Shown here piece after piece: positions 1 to 8,885 of a DNA stretch of 64,000 bases. Positions within the stretch are counted from its first letter, which is position 1. Each line of letters opens with the position of its first letter. The notes below the pieces were generated by a model that was given only the letters and a program-made list of their open reading frames with translations, had not been told where the DNA came from and did no database searches. Made by a program: the position numbers and the translations under genes. The DNA is from Streptomyces dysideae. Lineage in GTDB: Bacteria; Actinomycetota; Actinomycetes; Streptomycetales; Streptomycetaceae. The stretch spans positions 72,641 to 136,640 of the forward strand of contig NZ_KQ949077.1 in assembly GCF_001514305.1 (NCBI RefSeq), in the 5' to 3' direction.

Positions 1-531
1 CAGCAGGAACGTCGCCCCGATGGTGCCGATCACCAGGTAGCGGAAACTGGCCAGCAGCGCCTGCCTGCGGCGCCCCATCGCGATCATGGTGTAGGTCGAG
101 AGCGAGCTGATCTCAAGGAACACGAAGGCGTTGAACACGTCCCCGGTGATGGCCAGGCCCAGCAGCCCGGCCAGGGTGAGACACAGGCATGCGTAGAGCA
201 GCGGGGTACGCCTGGCGTCGAGCTCGGCCGCGACACTGCGACGGCTGTAGACCGCGACGACCACGGCGCTCAGCGACACCAGCAGCAGCACGGGGGTGTT
301 GAAGCCGTTGACCACGAACTCGATGCCGTACGGCGCCTGCCAGTCGCCCATCGCGTACTGCAGCGCCCCGGTCCGGTCCACGCGCTCGGCCAGCCAGACG
401 GCGCAGGTCAGGGAGGCCAGGGCGGCGACGAGGAACAGCAGCCATGCCACGAGCCGTGAGCGCAGCAGCACACAGAGCGGCGCGCAGAGCAGAGGGACCG
501 CCACCTGCAGTGCCGGCAGCTGACCCGTCAT
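1..531 (-). CDS. mnhD: Mrp/Mnh antiporter subunit D, 5' part (runs off left edge)
   Basis: Proton-translocating subunit of a multisubunit Na+(K+)/H+ antiporter in the cytoplasmic membrane, related to NuoN/NuoM. About 177 residues are visible from the ATG at 531, with several hydrophobic helices and the segment TGDVFNAFVFLEISSLSTY, characteristic of the MnhD/proton-antiporter-M family. The ATG overlaps the mnhC stop (ATGA at 528-531), so translation is probably coupled. It is the last visible gene of the leftward operon mnhE-F-G-B-C-D. The C-terminal part and any further subunit genes lie outside the window. Confidence 0.9.
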   Translation of the reverse strand, partial: MTGQLPALQVAVPLLCAPLCVLLRSRLVAWLLFLVAALASLTCAVWLAERVDRTGALQYAMGDWQAPYGIEFVVNGFNTPVLLLVSLSAVVVAVYSRRSVAAELDARRTPLLYACLCLTLAGLLGLAITGDVFNAFVFLEISSLSTYTMIAMGRRRQALLASFRYLVIGTIGATFLL

Positions 532-932
532 GAGCCGCCGCCGTCCTGCTCGGCGGTGCGCTCACGGTCGTGCGCGGTAACACCTTCGGTGCTGTCGCGT
601 TCGAGCACCTCGTCCTCCTCGACCGTGCCGTACGCCTCGAAGATGCGGGCGGCCAGGGCCAGCCCCACGGCGAGGGTGGCGACGCCGACCACGATGGCGG
701 TGAGGATCAGCACCTGCGGCAGCGGGTGGGAGTAGGTCTCGACGTCGTCCGAGATGATCGGCGCGCTGCCCCCGTCCCGCTTGCCGAGGCCGATGTAGAA
801 GAGGAAGACGCCGCCCTGGAAGAGGGCGAGGCCGATCAGTTTCTTCAGCAGGTTGCCGTGACTGATGACGACGTAGAGCCCGATCAGCATCAGGGCGAAG
901 AACGTCCAGTAGACGTAGTGGGAGGCGATCAC
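528..932 (-). CDS. mnhC: Mrp/Mnh antiporter subunit C
   Basis: Small NuoK-like membrane subunit of the Mrp antiporter (134 aa). The start is taken as GTG at 932 because it overlaps the mnhB stop as GTGA; a longer upstream reading is an out-of-frame overlap with mnhB. Three hydrophobic helices (about 6-24, 30-48 and 70-95) and the segment LTAIVVGVATLAVGLAL match MnhC/NuoK. An acidic tail follows the last helix. Its place between B and D is usual for Mrp operons. Confidence 0.88.
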   Translation of the reverse strand: MIASHYVYWTFFALMLIGLYVVISHGNLLKKLIGLALFQGGVFLFYIGLGKRDGGSAPIISDDVETYSHPLPQVLILTAIVVGVATLAVGLALAARIFEAYGTVEEDEVLERDSTEGVTAHDRERTAEQDGGGS

Positions 933-1921
933 CGTGCCACCCCCCGGCCCGCGAAGCCGAAGAAGATCGTCGTCATCACCGACGCGACGGTGATGCCGAT
1001 GGCCGTCTCGACCACGAGGATCCCGAGATGCTGCCCGGTCTCGGGGTGGCTCGCGAGGACGTCGTAGTCCAGGAAGGAGCCGCCGAGCAGCATGGTGGTC
1101 ACGCCGAGCCCGATATAGACCAGCAGCCCGAGGGAGACCAGCGACCACAGCGCGGCACGAGGCACCACCTGCTGGGCCCGGTCCAGTCCGAACACCAGAC
1201 CGTAGAGCACGAAGCCGGACGCGAAGATCACGCCGGCCTGGAAGCCGCCCCCGGGGCCGTAGTCGCCGTGGAAGAGCACGTAGAGCGCGAACAGCAGGAT
1301 GAGCGGCATGAGCGCGCCGCTGACGACGCGGATGACGCGGTAGTCGGCGAGATGGAAGTCGGCGGTCGGCCGGGTCCGCTCCGGCCGGGCCAGCGGACCG
1401 AGCAGCGACAGTACGGCGAGCCCCGCGGTGAAGACGACGACCAGTTCACCCAGCGTGTCGAGCCCTCGGTAGCTGGCCAGCACCGAGGTGACGGTGTTGG
1501 GGATCCCGATGTCCTCCTGAGACTGGTGCAGGTACACGTCGGTGACGGGGTGGCGCTGCACGGGACTGTCTGCGGCGCCGAACTCGGGCAGGTCGAGACT
1601 GGCGTAGCCGAGCGTGCCGCCGACCAGCAGCACGGCGACCGCGCCGGGCAGGCGCCGCCGGCGGGGTGTGACGGACTCCCAGGAGCGGGTCAGCGCGAGC
1701 ACACCGAGGATCAGCACCGTGCTGATGCCGACGCCGACCGCGGCTTCGGTGAACGCCACGTCCACGGCGTCGAGGAGGACGAAGACGCTCGCGGTGACCA
1801 GGCTGAACAACGCCGCCAGCATCGTGGCCTCGTAGAGCGCGCGCAGCCGCGTGATGGTCACAGCGGTCGCCATGAGGATGGCGAGCAGCGATACGTTGAT
1901 CAGGGTGAAGGTCGTGCTCAC
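929..1921 (-). CDS. mnhB: Mrp/Mnh antiporter subunit B with N-terminal MbhD-like domain
   Basis: Membrane subunit of 330 aa. Residues 1-90 form an MbhD-like (DUF4040) helical module with AVGVGISTVLILGVLAL, which in other organisms lies at the end of subunit A. Residues about 190-325 form the MnhB domain with FHGDYGPGGGFQAG, the most conserved stretch of that family. The start is GTG at 1921, overlapping the mnhG stop as GTGA. The fusion means part of the classical MnhA C-terminus is carried here. Antiporter function is inferred from the family and the operon. Confidence 0.88.
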   Translation of the reverse strand: MSTTFTLINVSLLAILMATAVTITRLRALYEATMLAALFSLVTASVFVLLDAVDVAFTEAAVGVGISTVLILGVLALTRSWESVTPRRRRLPGAVAVLLVGGTLGYASLDLPEFGAADSPVQRHPVTDVYLHQSQEDIGIPNTVTSVLASYRGLDTLGELVVVFTAGLAVLSLLGPLARPERTRPTADFHLADYRVIRVVSGALMPLILLFALYVLFHGDYGPGGGFQAGVIFASGFVLYGLVFGLDRAQQVVPRAALWSLVSLGLLVYIGLGVTTMLLGGSFLDYDVLASHPETGQHLGILVVETAIGITVASVMTTIFFGFAGRGVAR

Positions 1922-2232
1922 TGGCGCGGGTCACCCTCCCGCCACATGGGCACGCCGTCCCGTCGCGCGGCGTGCGCCAGGATGTGCGTCGCGGTCGGAC
2001 CGGTCAGCGCCAGGAAGAGCAGAATGATCAGCAGGCGGACCGCGGTGCTCCAGGCGTCCACCCGCAGCAGCAGGCCCAGCAGGATCAGCCCGGCACCGGC
2101 GGAGTCGGTGACACCGGCGGCGTGGATACGGGTGTAGAAGTCCGGGAAGCGCAGCATGCCCACCCCGCCGGAGAGCACGGCCAGGGCACCGGCGGCCAGC
2201 AGCACACCGCTGAGCACCTCAAGGACACTCAC
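1918..2232 (-). CDS. mnhG: Mrp/Mnh antiporter subunit G
   Basis: 104-aa membrane subunit of the Mrp antiporter with three predicted helices. The motif GMLRFPDFYTRIHAAG is the signature of the PhaG/MnhG family, followed by a glycine- and leucine-rich helix. It abuts mnhF (stop at 2229-2231) and overlaps mnhB by four bases. The short hydrophilic C-terminal tail is normal for the family. Confidence 0.92.
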   Translation of the reverse strand: MSVLEVLSGVLLAAGALAVLSGGVGMLRFPDFYTRIHAAGVTDSAGAGLILLGLLLRVDAWSTAVRLLIILLFLALTGPTATHILAHAARRDGVPMWREGDPRQ

Positions 2233-2510
2233 CCTCGTTCGCCCCCCTCCGCCTCGCTCAGCAGTTCCCGGTAGTGGGTCAGGCGCAGCACCGCGACGGT
2301 GGCGACGAAGTTGACCAGCGCGTAGAGGATCCCGATGTCGAGGAACTCGGGACGGCCGAAGAGAAAACCGGCCACCGCGACGAACAGCACGGTCTTGGTG
2401 CCGAACGTGTTGATCGCGAGGATGCGGTTGTAGAGGCCGGGGCCCATGAACGCGCGCAGCAGCGTGAGCACCATGGTGACCAGCAGCGCCGCCATGACGG
2501 CGAAGATCAT
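2229..2510 (-). CDS. mnhF: Mrp/Mnh antiporter subunit F
   Basis: 93-aa membrane subunit starting at the ATG at 2510, which overlaps the mnhE stop as ATGA. The segment FMGPGLYNRILAINTFGTKT is typical of MnhF/PhaF. Three hydrophobic helices follow, then a charged tail ending GGERG. A longer open frame exists upstream, but it runs antisense to mnhE and does not look like protein. Confidence 0.9.
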   Translation of the reverse strand: MIFAVMAALLVTMVLTLLRAFMGPGLYNRILAINTFGTKTVLFVAVAGFLFGRPEFLDIGILYALVNFVATVAVLRLTHYRELLSEAEGGERG

Positions 2511-3046
2511 CGTCGCGCCTCCGTCCGCCGCACCCGGCTCAGCATGCGCCCCTCTCGGAGCTCGTCGACACCGGCCCGCTCCAGGCTGTGCACCTCGATG
2601 TGGTCCGCCTCGATGTCCAGCGACAGCGTGCCCGGGGTCAGCGTGATCGAGTTCGCGTAGACCACCTGCGACAGCTCCGGCAGGTGCGCCGCCGGAGTCG
2701 ACTCCACCACGGGTCTCAGATCCGGCCGCGGCGACCACACCTTCCGCACCACCGCGTACGTCGCGACGAGAACCTGCCCGCTCAACCACAGGAAGTACCG
2801 CGGCAGGCGCAGGGCGAAAGCGACCGTCACACTCTGGTGGTCGAGGCCGGCCCGCCGCATCAGCCAGCAGACCACGGCGACCGAGAGCGCACCGAGCGCC
2901 AGCAGTAGCGGCTCGAAGTGCCCGGAGAGCAGCAGCCAGAACACGACGGGGAACGGAACAGTCCGAAGGAATCGCATGATGCTCTTGCGCCGGGGGTGCT
3001 GCTGTGCGCTCGCGGCGCGGGTGGAGTCGCGGTCCAGCAGGCTCAC
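2507..3046 (-). CDS. mnhE: Mrp/Mnh antiporter subunit E
   Basis: First gene of the antiporter operon (179 aa). The GTG at 3046 is preferred because it follows an AGGGAG ribosome-binding site; an internal ATG at 2977 gives a protein closer to the usual MnhE length and cannot be excluded. Two hydrophobic segments (about 28-65) precede a cytoplasmic domain with YANSITLTPGTLSLDI, the conserved core of MnhE. About 200 bases separate it from the upstream CBS gene, so the operon promoter probably lies at 3047-3254. Confidence 0.88.
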   Translation of the reverse strand: MSLLDRDSTRAASAQQHPRRKSIMRFLRTVPFPVVFWLLLSGHFEPLLLALGALSVAVVCWLMRRAGLDHQSVTVAFALRLPRYFLWLSGQVLVATYAVVRKVWSPRPDLRPVVESTPAAHLPELSQVVYANSITLTPGTLSLDIEADHIEVHSLERAGVDELREGRMLSRVRRTEARR

Positions 3047-3254
3047 ACGGCTCCCTCACGGTCACGCCGACCGGTCGGCCGGTTGCCCAGAGCGGCGGTC
3101 TGCCGGGTGGGCCCGGCCCTCACACGCCGGGCGCCGACGGCTGGGACGTACCCCGCGGGGGGCGGGAGATCGAGAACCGTCGGTGTGCACCGGCCGAGAG
3201 GACCGCCGGCGCCCTTCCGCGAAGACGACCATGCGAGGTGCACATCCCTGGTCA

Positions 3255-3716
3255 TCAGGGCGCGCCCTGAGCAGCGGTGGCGAGCAGCCCGAGCAGACGG
3301 TTGGCGGTGACGATCCCGAGGATCCCGCCCCCTTCCCGCTCGACCAGGGCGAACGGGCACTGGCGCCGTACCATCAACTCGGCGATCTCGACGGCCGTCG
3401 CCTGCGCTTCGACCTTCGGTATCCGGGACGGACCCCAGGTGAGGACGTCGCGGACGCGGGTGCCGGCCATCGCCGCCGCTATCCGGTCGGCATGCCCCTC
3501 GTCGATGACGTGGGTGAGGCCGGGATCGTCCAGGAAATAGTGGGGAAGCGCCGCCCGGAGCAGGTCGACCGACGACATACAGCCGATCACCTCACCCCGT
3601 TCATCGGCGACGACGAGGCCGGGCAGACCATGCCGGGAGACCATCTGCACGGCGGACAGGATGTCGTCGTCCGGGAGCGCGGTCGGCAAGGTCTCGATGA
3701 CATCGGCGGCATGCAT
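3255..3716 (-). CDS. CBS-domain pair protein
   Basis: 153-aa soluble protein built from two CBS motifs. The first (about 10-60) contains HGLPGLVVADERGEVIG; the second (about 95-148) contains CPFALVEREGGGILGIVTANRL. CBS pairs bind adenine nucleotides and usually regulate a partner. It lies just upstream of, and on the same strand as, the Mrp operon, with a gap of about 200 bases, and diverges from the PucR-type regulator. A role as regulatory partner of the antiporter is only inferred from position. Confidence 0.85.
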   Translation of the reverse strand: MHAADVIETLPTALPDDDILSAVQMVSRHGLPGLVVADERGEVIGCMSSVDLLRAALPHYFLDDPGLTHVIDEGHADRIAAAMAGTRVRDVLTWGPSRIPKVEAQATAVEIAELMVRRQCPFALVEREGGGILGIVTANRLLGLLATAAQGAP

Positions 3717-3961
3717 GAGTGTCTCCCGTCATCGAAACATCGGCACGGGCAACTCGCTTACCACGATTATCTGGTACTTCGTGAACGTGGCCAACGTCCG
3801 AGGTGGTCAATCACTGGCCCACATTCTTTGCCGACGACCGGCAAGAAGGGCTTCGCCACGCCGAAAGCGCCGATCTCCCGACGGACAGCCGGTAGTGGTT
3901 GGGCGCGCGACATAGCAAGCTGTCTGGTGTGCCACCGCATGAGAAGAGGATCGAGCTCGCC

Positions 3962-5128
3962 ATGACAGGGGGAACACCTCCGGACCCCGCCGGGGCGGGG
4001 TCGCCCAGCGTGGCGGACCTCGTCGGACGGGCGAGCGACGAGGCCCGCGGCGTGCCGGCGGATCTCCTGGAGGGATACCTGACCGTGCTCGCGAAGGTCA
4101 GCGCGGGAGGACGGCTCTGCCCGGACGAACTCCGCCGCCGACGCGACATCGGCGCCCGGGCGGCCGAGCGGAACGTGCCCATGCGTGGTGTCGTCGACCT
4201 CTACCTGAGCGCGACGTGGCTGGCCTGGCCCTCGTTGCCCGGTGTGCGGGAGGCCACGGGCGCGGATGCGCTGCGCCGGATCGGCGAGGCCGTCTTCCGC
4301 GCCGCCGACGCGACGATCACGGCGGTGGCGGAAGGGTACGAAGAGGCCCAGCGCTGGTCACTGCGTCAGGAGGAGTCGTTCCGGCGTGAGTTCGTCGACG
4401 ACCTCCTCGACGGGCGCAATGTGGAGACACTGGTGGGACGTGCCGAGCGGTACGGCCTGCGGCTCGCCGGCAGCTATGTGGTGATCGTGGCGGCGGGCCC
4501 GCAGCCGTTCGTCGACGGCGGCCCGATGACCCGCCAGGTGGAGTCCATCGTCAGCCTCGGCCCCGCGAGCAGAGACGTCCTCGTGACGACCAGGGACGGT
4601 CTGCTGGTGTGCATCGTGCCCGACCTGCACGGCACCGTGGAGGAGTTCGTCACGCGCGTCATGGAGAGCCTCCGGCCCGACGGCGCCTGGCGGCTCGGCA
4701 TCGGACGCCCGCAGCGCGGGCCGGGCGGTGCCGTCCGCTCCTTCGAGCAGGCCCGGCAAGCACTCCACATCGGCCAACGCCTGCAACTGCCCGGTCAGGT
4801 GCACCGGGCGTCCGACCTCCTCGTCTACCAGGTGCTGATCCGGGACAGGAGCGCGCTCGCCGACCTCGTCGAGGTCGTCCTGGAGCCGATAAGGAAGGCA
4901 CGCACCGGCCCCGGCACGCTGCTGCACACGCTGGCGGCGTACTACGCTGCGGACCGGGTGGCGACCGTAGCGGCGCGCGAACTGCACGTCGGGGTACGGA
5001 CCGTGACCTACCGACTCGACCGGGTCGAGGAACTGACCGGGTACTCGGTGCACGACCCGCAGCAGAGCTTCACGCTGCAGGTCGCCGTCCTCGGTGCACA
5101 ACTGCTCGGCTGGCCCGAGGGATCCTGA
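3962..5128 (+). CDS. PucR-family (CdaR-like) transcriptional regulator
   Basis: 388-aa regulator. The ATG at 3962 follows an AGAGGA element; an upstream in-frame ATG at 3899 would add an arginine-rich leader that looks non-coding. The central part resembles the GGDEF-like domain of PucR/CdaR proteins. The C-terminus (about 320-380) holds the PucR-type helix-turn-helix, with LHTLAAYYAADRVATVAARE and VGVRTVTYRLDRVEELTG. It diverges from the CBS/Mrp genes, with about 245 bases of shared upstream DNA. Its target is unknown. Confidence 0.88.
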   Translation: MTGGTPPDPAGAGSPSVADLVGRASDEARGVPADLLEGYLTVLAKVSAGGRLCPDELRRRRDIGARAAERNVPMRGVVDLYLSATWLAWPSLPGVREATGADALRRIGEAVFRAADATITAVAEGYEEAQRWSLRQEESFRREFVDDLLDGRNVETLVGRAERYGLRLAGSYVVIVAAGPQPFVDGGPMTRQVESIVSLGPASRDVLVTTRDGLLVCIVPDLHGTVEEFVTRVMESLRPDGAWRLGIGRPQRGPGGAVRSFEQARQALHIGQRLQLPGQVHRASDLLVYQVLIRDRSALADLVEVVLEPIRKARTGPGTLLHTLAAYYAADRVATVAARELHVGVRTVTYRLDRVEELTGYSVHDPQQSFTLQVAVLGAQLLGWPEGS

Positions 5129-5189
5129 CCTTTCCCGGGCCGACCGGTGGGGCGGGTCGCCCTGGCGTCGGGACTCGGCCTCCAGGCGA

Positions 5190-6197
5190 TCACACCCCGC
5201 GATCGGCCCTGGCTGCGTCGGCGAGGGCCGCGGCAGCCGCTTCGGCGGCCTGAGCCGCGTCGTCGGCGGCCTGGGCAGCCATGTCGTCCGACGGTTTCTC
5301 ACGGGTGGCCGGCGACTGGGGCAGCACTTCGCTGAAGGCGCGGGTCACGCCCTGGAGTGCGGCGGTCATCTCGCTGGGGATCACCCAGAAGGTGCTGCCC
5401 GGGCCTTGCGCGAGTTGGGGCAGCATCTGGAGGTACTGGTAGGCGAGCAGCTTGGGGTCGGGGTCGTTGCGATGCACGGCCTGGAACACCTCGTCGATGG
5501 CCCGGGACTGGCCCTCGGCCTGGAGGATCGCGGCGGTGCGATTACCCTCCGCGCGCAGGACGGCGGCCTGCTTGTCGCCTTCGGCGGTGAGAATCTGCGA
5601 CTGGCGCTGCCCTTCGGCCCCGAGAATCGCGGCCCGCTTGTCCCGCTCGGCTCGCATCTGCTTCTGCATTGCGTCCTTGATGGACTGCGGAGGGTCGATG
5701 GCCTTGATCTCCACCCGGTTGACCCTCAGCCCCCACTTGCCGGTGGCCTCGTCCAGCACGCCACGAAGCTGGCTGTTGATGGTGTCCCGTGAGGTAAGAG
5801 TCTTTTCCAGATCCATCGATCCCACGACGTTGCGCAACGTGGTGACGGTGAGCTGCTCGACCGCCTGAAGGAAATTCGCGATCTCGTAGAAAGCCGCTCG
5901 CGGGTCGGTGACCTGGAAGTACAGGACGGTGTCGATCTCGACGACCAGATTGTCCTCGGTGATGACCGGCTGCGGCTTGAAGGAGACGACCTGTTCCCGC
6001 AGGTCGATCACCGGGTGAACGCGGTCGATATAAGGGATGACGAGGCTGAGGCCGGGCTTCAGGGTCCGGTGGTAGCGGCCGAGTCGCTCGACATTACGAG
6101 CGCGTGCTTGGGGCACGATACGGACCGCCCGCACCACGGTGAAAACCGCGATGAGCGCGACGATCAGGCCGGCAACGAAGAACGCGGAGGTTTCCAT
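5190..6197 (-). CDS. SPFH/Band-7 membrane protein (QmcA-like)
   Basis: 335 aa. One N-terminal membrane helix (about 6-24) is followed by the SPFH domain, with VPQARARNVERLGRYHRTL and DPRAAFYEIANFLQAVEQL. A long charged coiled coil (about 190-240) carries the repeated EGxxQAAILxAEG pattern of the stomatin/QmcA group, and the tail is alanine-rich and low-complexity. It ends four bases before the NfeD-like gene begins in transcript order (NfeD first), the classic NfeD-SPFH operon thought to organise membrane microdomains. Confidence 0.92.
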   Translation of the reverse strand: METSAFFVAGLIVALIAVFTVVRAVRIVPQARARNVERLGRYHRTLKPGLSLVIPYIDRVHPVIDLREQVVSFKPQPVITEDNLVVEIDTVLYFQVTDPRAAFYEIANFLQAVEQLTVTTLRNVVGSMDLEKTLTSRDTINSQLRGVLDEATGKWGLRVNRVEIKAIDPPQSIKDAMQKQMRAERDKRAAILGAEGQRQSQILTAEGDKQAAVLRAEGNRTAAILQAEGQSRAIDEVFQAVHRNDPDPKLLAYQYLQMLPQLAQGPGSTFWVIPSEMTAALQGVTRAFSEVLPQSPATREKPSDDMAAQAADDAAQAAEAAAAALADAARADRGV

Positions 6198-6201
6198 GGC
6201 T

Positions 6202-6633
6202 TCAGTCCCGGGGGTAGACGATCGCGGTGGCGCCGCTGATCTCTATGACGTCGACGGTCGCTCCAGCAGCAATCACCAGCGTCTCGTCGTAGGCGCGGGC
6301 CGTCCATTCCTCGCCGTCGATACGGACCCTGCCGCCCAGGCCCGTCACCTCCGAGACGACATGGGCGGCCCTGCCGACCAGTGCGTCTGTACCGAATCGC
6401 GCCACTTGGGGCTGGAGCACGTGACGCACCGCGACAGGACGCACGAACACCACGGTGACTGTGGCGACGACGGTGAACACCAAGAGCTGGAAGGGCAGCG
6501 GCAGCCCGACCGCAGCGGACCCCGCCGTGACCAACGCGGCCGCACCCAGCATTCCGAGCGCGGCGGTAAGGGTGAAGATCTCCGCCGCGGCGAACACGGC
6601 TGCGATGATCAACCAGATCAGCCATAGATCCAT
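6202..6633 (-). CDS. NfeD-like membrane protein
   Basis: 143-aa partner of the SPFH protein. The ATG at 6633 is chosen because it sits behind an AGAAGAGG ribosome-binding site; an open frame upstream to 6684 lacks one. Two to three hydrophobic helices (about 2-75) precede an OB-fold NfeD domain, with GTDALVGRAAHVVSEV and WTARAYDETLVIAAGATVDVIEI. The pairing with the Band-7 gene supports a role in membrane quality control or microdomain assembly, though the family's biochemistry is not settled. Confidence 0.9.
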   Translation of the reverse strand: MDLWLIWLIIAAVFAAAEIFTLTAALGMLGAAALVTAGSAAVGLPLPFQLLVFTVVATVTVVFVRPVAVRHVLQPQVARFGTDALVGRAAHVVSEVTGLGGRVRIDGEEWTARAYDETLVIAAGATVDVIEISGATAIVYPRD

Positions 6634-6780
6634 TGCGTGCCTCTTCTGACCGGCGCGGGCGCGAAGGGCACCACAAGCGGCCACTCCGCACCTTTATATT
6701 AGTTTTTACCCATACGGCGAAGATCACTCATTTCACACAGGCGGTCCAGGCCGACACCTCGCCCCGCACCTTCTCCGCAC

Positions 6781-8220
6781 TCATCGGGGCTGCCACGCCC
6801 GTACGAGGTCCTCCGGTCCCCAGTGCGCGGTCAGTGGCAGATCATCAGCCACCCCGCAGCGGGAGACCGCGACCAGCGGAGTGTCCGGGGTGGTACCGGG
6901 GACAGCGAGCATGTCGCGTACCAAGGCGTCGTACTCATGACGGCCGAAGGGCTGGGTCTCCAGCCACTTGACCGACCCGACGAAGTGCACCTGCCGGGCC
7001 ACCGGCTCGCGGTCTGCACCAATGAGGTCGATCTCGGGGTTGTTCTGACGGTTCCACCAACCGCCGATGGCCTCGGTCTCGGGCCACTCGTCAGTGGGCA
7101 TCAGACGCAGCAAGGAGTCACGGATCAGTGGCTCGACCGCTCGCCCGCGCCAGGTGGTCCATGACCGCTCGATGCGTTCCAGCGCCAAGTCACCGCGGCC
7201 ACGCTCGATGAGTGGGATGGCGCGTGCCAGGAAAGCCAGCCAGAACCGCAGATACGGGTCGGCGATCCGGTAGCGCTTGTTCTTGCTGTCCGGCTTGACG
7301 GACAGGGGGAGATCAGCGGCCAGGACTCGCTTTGCCTGCAGCATGGCCAGCAGCGGGGAGAGCGTGCCGGACGGCAGCGCGCTGGCGCCGCCGGCCTGGG
7401 CTGCGATCGCGCTGAACGTGCGCTCACCACTGCCAACCGCTTCCAGTACGGCCCGTGAGTGCGAAGCCTCGGGGAATTCGCCCAGCAGGGACAGCTCGCC
7501 GGCCACCAGCAGGGGTGAGAGAGGATTAGCGACCGAAGCCTGCAAGAAGGCCGTACGTCCCATACCCGGCCGCCATGACTGCACGATCTCGGGGAATCCT
7601 CCAGTGAGCAACTGGGCGTCGACGGCTCTGGCGGCGTCGAGCCCGGTCATGGCCTGCACGTCGGCCAGATTCAGGGGACGGACGGTCATTTTCGCTGCCC
7701 GGCCGAAGAACGGGCGCCCGTACGACTGCAGCGCCTCCATCACCGACGTATCGCTGCCGACCAGCAGCAGAAGCACGGGCTTGGAAGACAGGTGACGGTC
7801 CCACACGGTCTGGAGTGCGCCCTCGAATTCCTGATCCTGCTCGACCAGCCAGGGCACCTCGTCAATCACCGCGATGCTGGGTGAGTCGTCGGGTACCGCG
7901 AGCGCCAGCGAGCGCAGGGCCTGGTTCCAGTCCTGCGCCTGGAGGCCGGCGACCAGCTCAACCCCCGGCAGTGGCGACTGCGCGAGGGTCGCGGCAAAGT
8001 CGGCGCGCTCAGTCACAGGGTTACGTCCCCGGGTGGCCTGGAACACCACATACGGTGCTCCCGAGCGGTCGCAGAACTCCTGGGCCAGTCGCGACTTCCC
8101 CACTCGGCGCCGGCCCGTCATGATCACAGCCCGCCCCCGAGTGGCTCCAACACCCTCTGCCACTGTCCGGTACTGCTCGGCCAGCAGTTCAAGATCTCCG
8201 GCCCGACCTTGGAACTCCAT
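6781..8220 (-). CDS. AAA-type ATPase of the archaeal ATPase/DUF234 family
   Basis: 479-aa cytoplasmic ATPase. The N-terminal domain has Walker A TGRRRVGKSR (about 36-45) and Walker B PSIAVIDEVPWL. A winged-helix-like region with ALPSGTLSPLLAMLQAKRVL follows, and then the C-terminal DUF234 domain with DPYLRFWLAFL and the nuclease-like WNRQNNPEIDLIGAD. Such proteins are common near mobile DNA and toxin-antitoxin loci, but their substrate is not known. The gene lies just outside the left attachment-like repeat at 8370, so it may be older accessory DNA. An AT-rich, repeat-containing promoter lies directly upstream. Confidence 0.85.
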   Translation of the reverse strand: MEFQGRAGDLELLAEQYRTVAEGVGATRGRAVIMTGRRRVGKSRLAQEFCDRSGAPYVVFQATRGRNPVTERADFAATLAQSPLPGVELVAGLQAQDWNQALRSLALAVPDDSPSIAVIDEVPWLVEQDQEFEGALQTVWDRHLSSKPVLLLLVGSDTSVMEALQSYGRPFFGRAAKMTVRPLNLADVQAMTGLDAARAVDAQLLTGGFPEIVQSWRPGMGRTAFLQASVANPLSPLLVAGELSLLGEFPEASHSRAVLEAVGSGERTFSAIAAQAGGASALPSGTLSPLLAMLQAKRVLAADLPLSVKPDSKNKRYRIADPYLRFWLAFLARAIPLIERGRGDLALERIERSWTTWRGRAVEPLIRDSLLRLMPTDEWPETEAIGGWWNRQNNPEIDLIGADREPVARQVHFVGSVKWLETQPFGRHEYDALVRDMLAVPGTTPDTPLVAVSRCGVADDLPLTAHWGPEDLVRAWQPR

Positions 8221-8227
8221 GACGCAC

Positions 8228-8277
8228 CCCCAGGGGCAATTAACGTAGATGGATTATTACGTAGATTGAATCTTACT
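8228..8277 (-). promoter_or_regulatory. AT-rich upstream region of the ATPase gene with direct repeats
   Basis: Two copies of ACGTAGAT (beginning near 8244 and 8260 on the plus strand) lie in an AT-rich patch unusual for this genome, immediately upstream of the ATPase start. The layout suits a promoter with a repeated operator. No regulator can be assigned. Confidence 0.4.
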
Positions 8278-8369
8278 TCGCCCCCCTATCCCGGCACGGG
8301 CAAAAACCAGGGGTCCACAGCGTCACAACGCCTTGACGTCCTTCTTGCTGATGTCCACACCGGCGCAGC

Positions 8370-8385
8370 GACGTTGAAGCGGAAC
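8370..8385 (+). repeat. attachment-like repeat, copy 1 (outer left)
   Basis: Exact copy of GACGTTGAAGCGGAAC, also present at 8867-8882 and at the 3' end of ychF (33069-33084). All three have the same orientation. The downstream flank (TCTGC ... ACCTGCGA) resembles the flank of copy 2, as expected for the ends of two related elements inserted one after the other at the same site. Confidence 0.6.
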
Positions 8386-8460
8386 ATCTGCAACAGGCTC
8401 TCACCTGCGAAAGCTGGCTCCTGCGAGATCCAAGTCAGCACAGAATCAGCACCGGCGACA

Positions 8461-8736
8461 GACCCGGCCCGTATGCGGCCAGGAAGGGCGGCCGCTCGTT
8501 GACGATCTCGTGGCCCGGGCCTCGCCGAGTCGCTGCGGCTGAGCCATGACCACACTGCCCGACTGGATGCGCCCGCCGCGCGGGGAAGGCTGGTTCGTTG
8601 CGACGGCGCGATCAGCCTCACCGCCGCCGAACGCCGTCGGCTGCGCATCCTGCGCGAGGCTCGCAACCTCGTCGCCCACCGCGTCCCCCTCGACGGTGAC
8701 CGGCTCCGCCACCTGGTCGAGGAGCTGTGCCGTTGA
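8461..8736 (+). pseudogene. gene remnant with a HEPN-like RNxxxH motif
   Basis: In the frame ending at TGA 8734-8736 the last 52 codons look coding. They include LTAAERRRLRILREARNLVAHR, in which RNLVAH fits the Rx4-6H signature of HEPN ribonucleases, and then LDGDRLRHLVEELCR. There is no in-frame start. Upstream, a second frame contains RPLVDDLVARA and appears to continue into the first after an indel near 8511. This suggests a decayed small gene within the 0.5-kb stump between the two left repeats. The HEPN assignment rests on one short motif. Confidence 0.35.
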
Positions 8737-8866
8737 CATGAAGGCGCCGAGAAAACCCAGCACCATCCCAGCACGGGAAACAGCAAGGGTCGACTCCCGG
8801 AAGAGCCGACCCCATCAGACCTGCATGTTTGGCAGGCCGGCAACGTGGTGTTATTTGATCCGCTCA

Positions 8867-8882
8867 GACGTTGAAGCGGAAC
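8867..8882 (+). repeat. attachment-like repeat, copy 2 (left end of element)
   Basis: GACGTTGAAGCGGAAC, preceded by A so that 17 bases match the ychF copy. Taken as the left attachment site of the 24.2-kb element whose integrase gene lies next to the ychF copy. Confidence 0.65.
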
Positions 8883-8885
8883 GTC

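Noticed and set aside
296..2660. Long plus-strand open frames antisense to the Mrp operon
   Set aside because: In GC-rich DNA the complement of real genes stays open. These frames are rich in Arg, Gly, Gln and Glu without folded patterns, while the minus strand has clear Mrp subunits.
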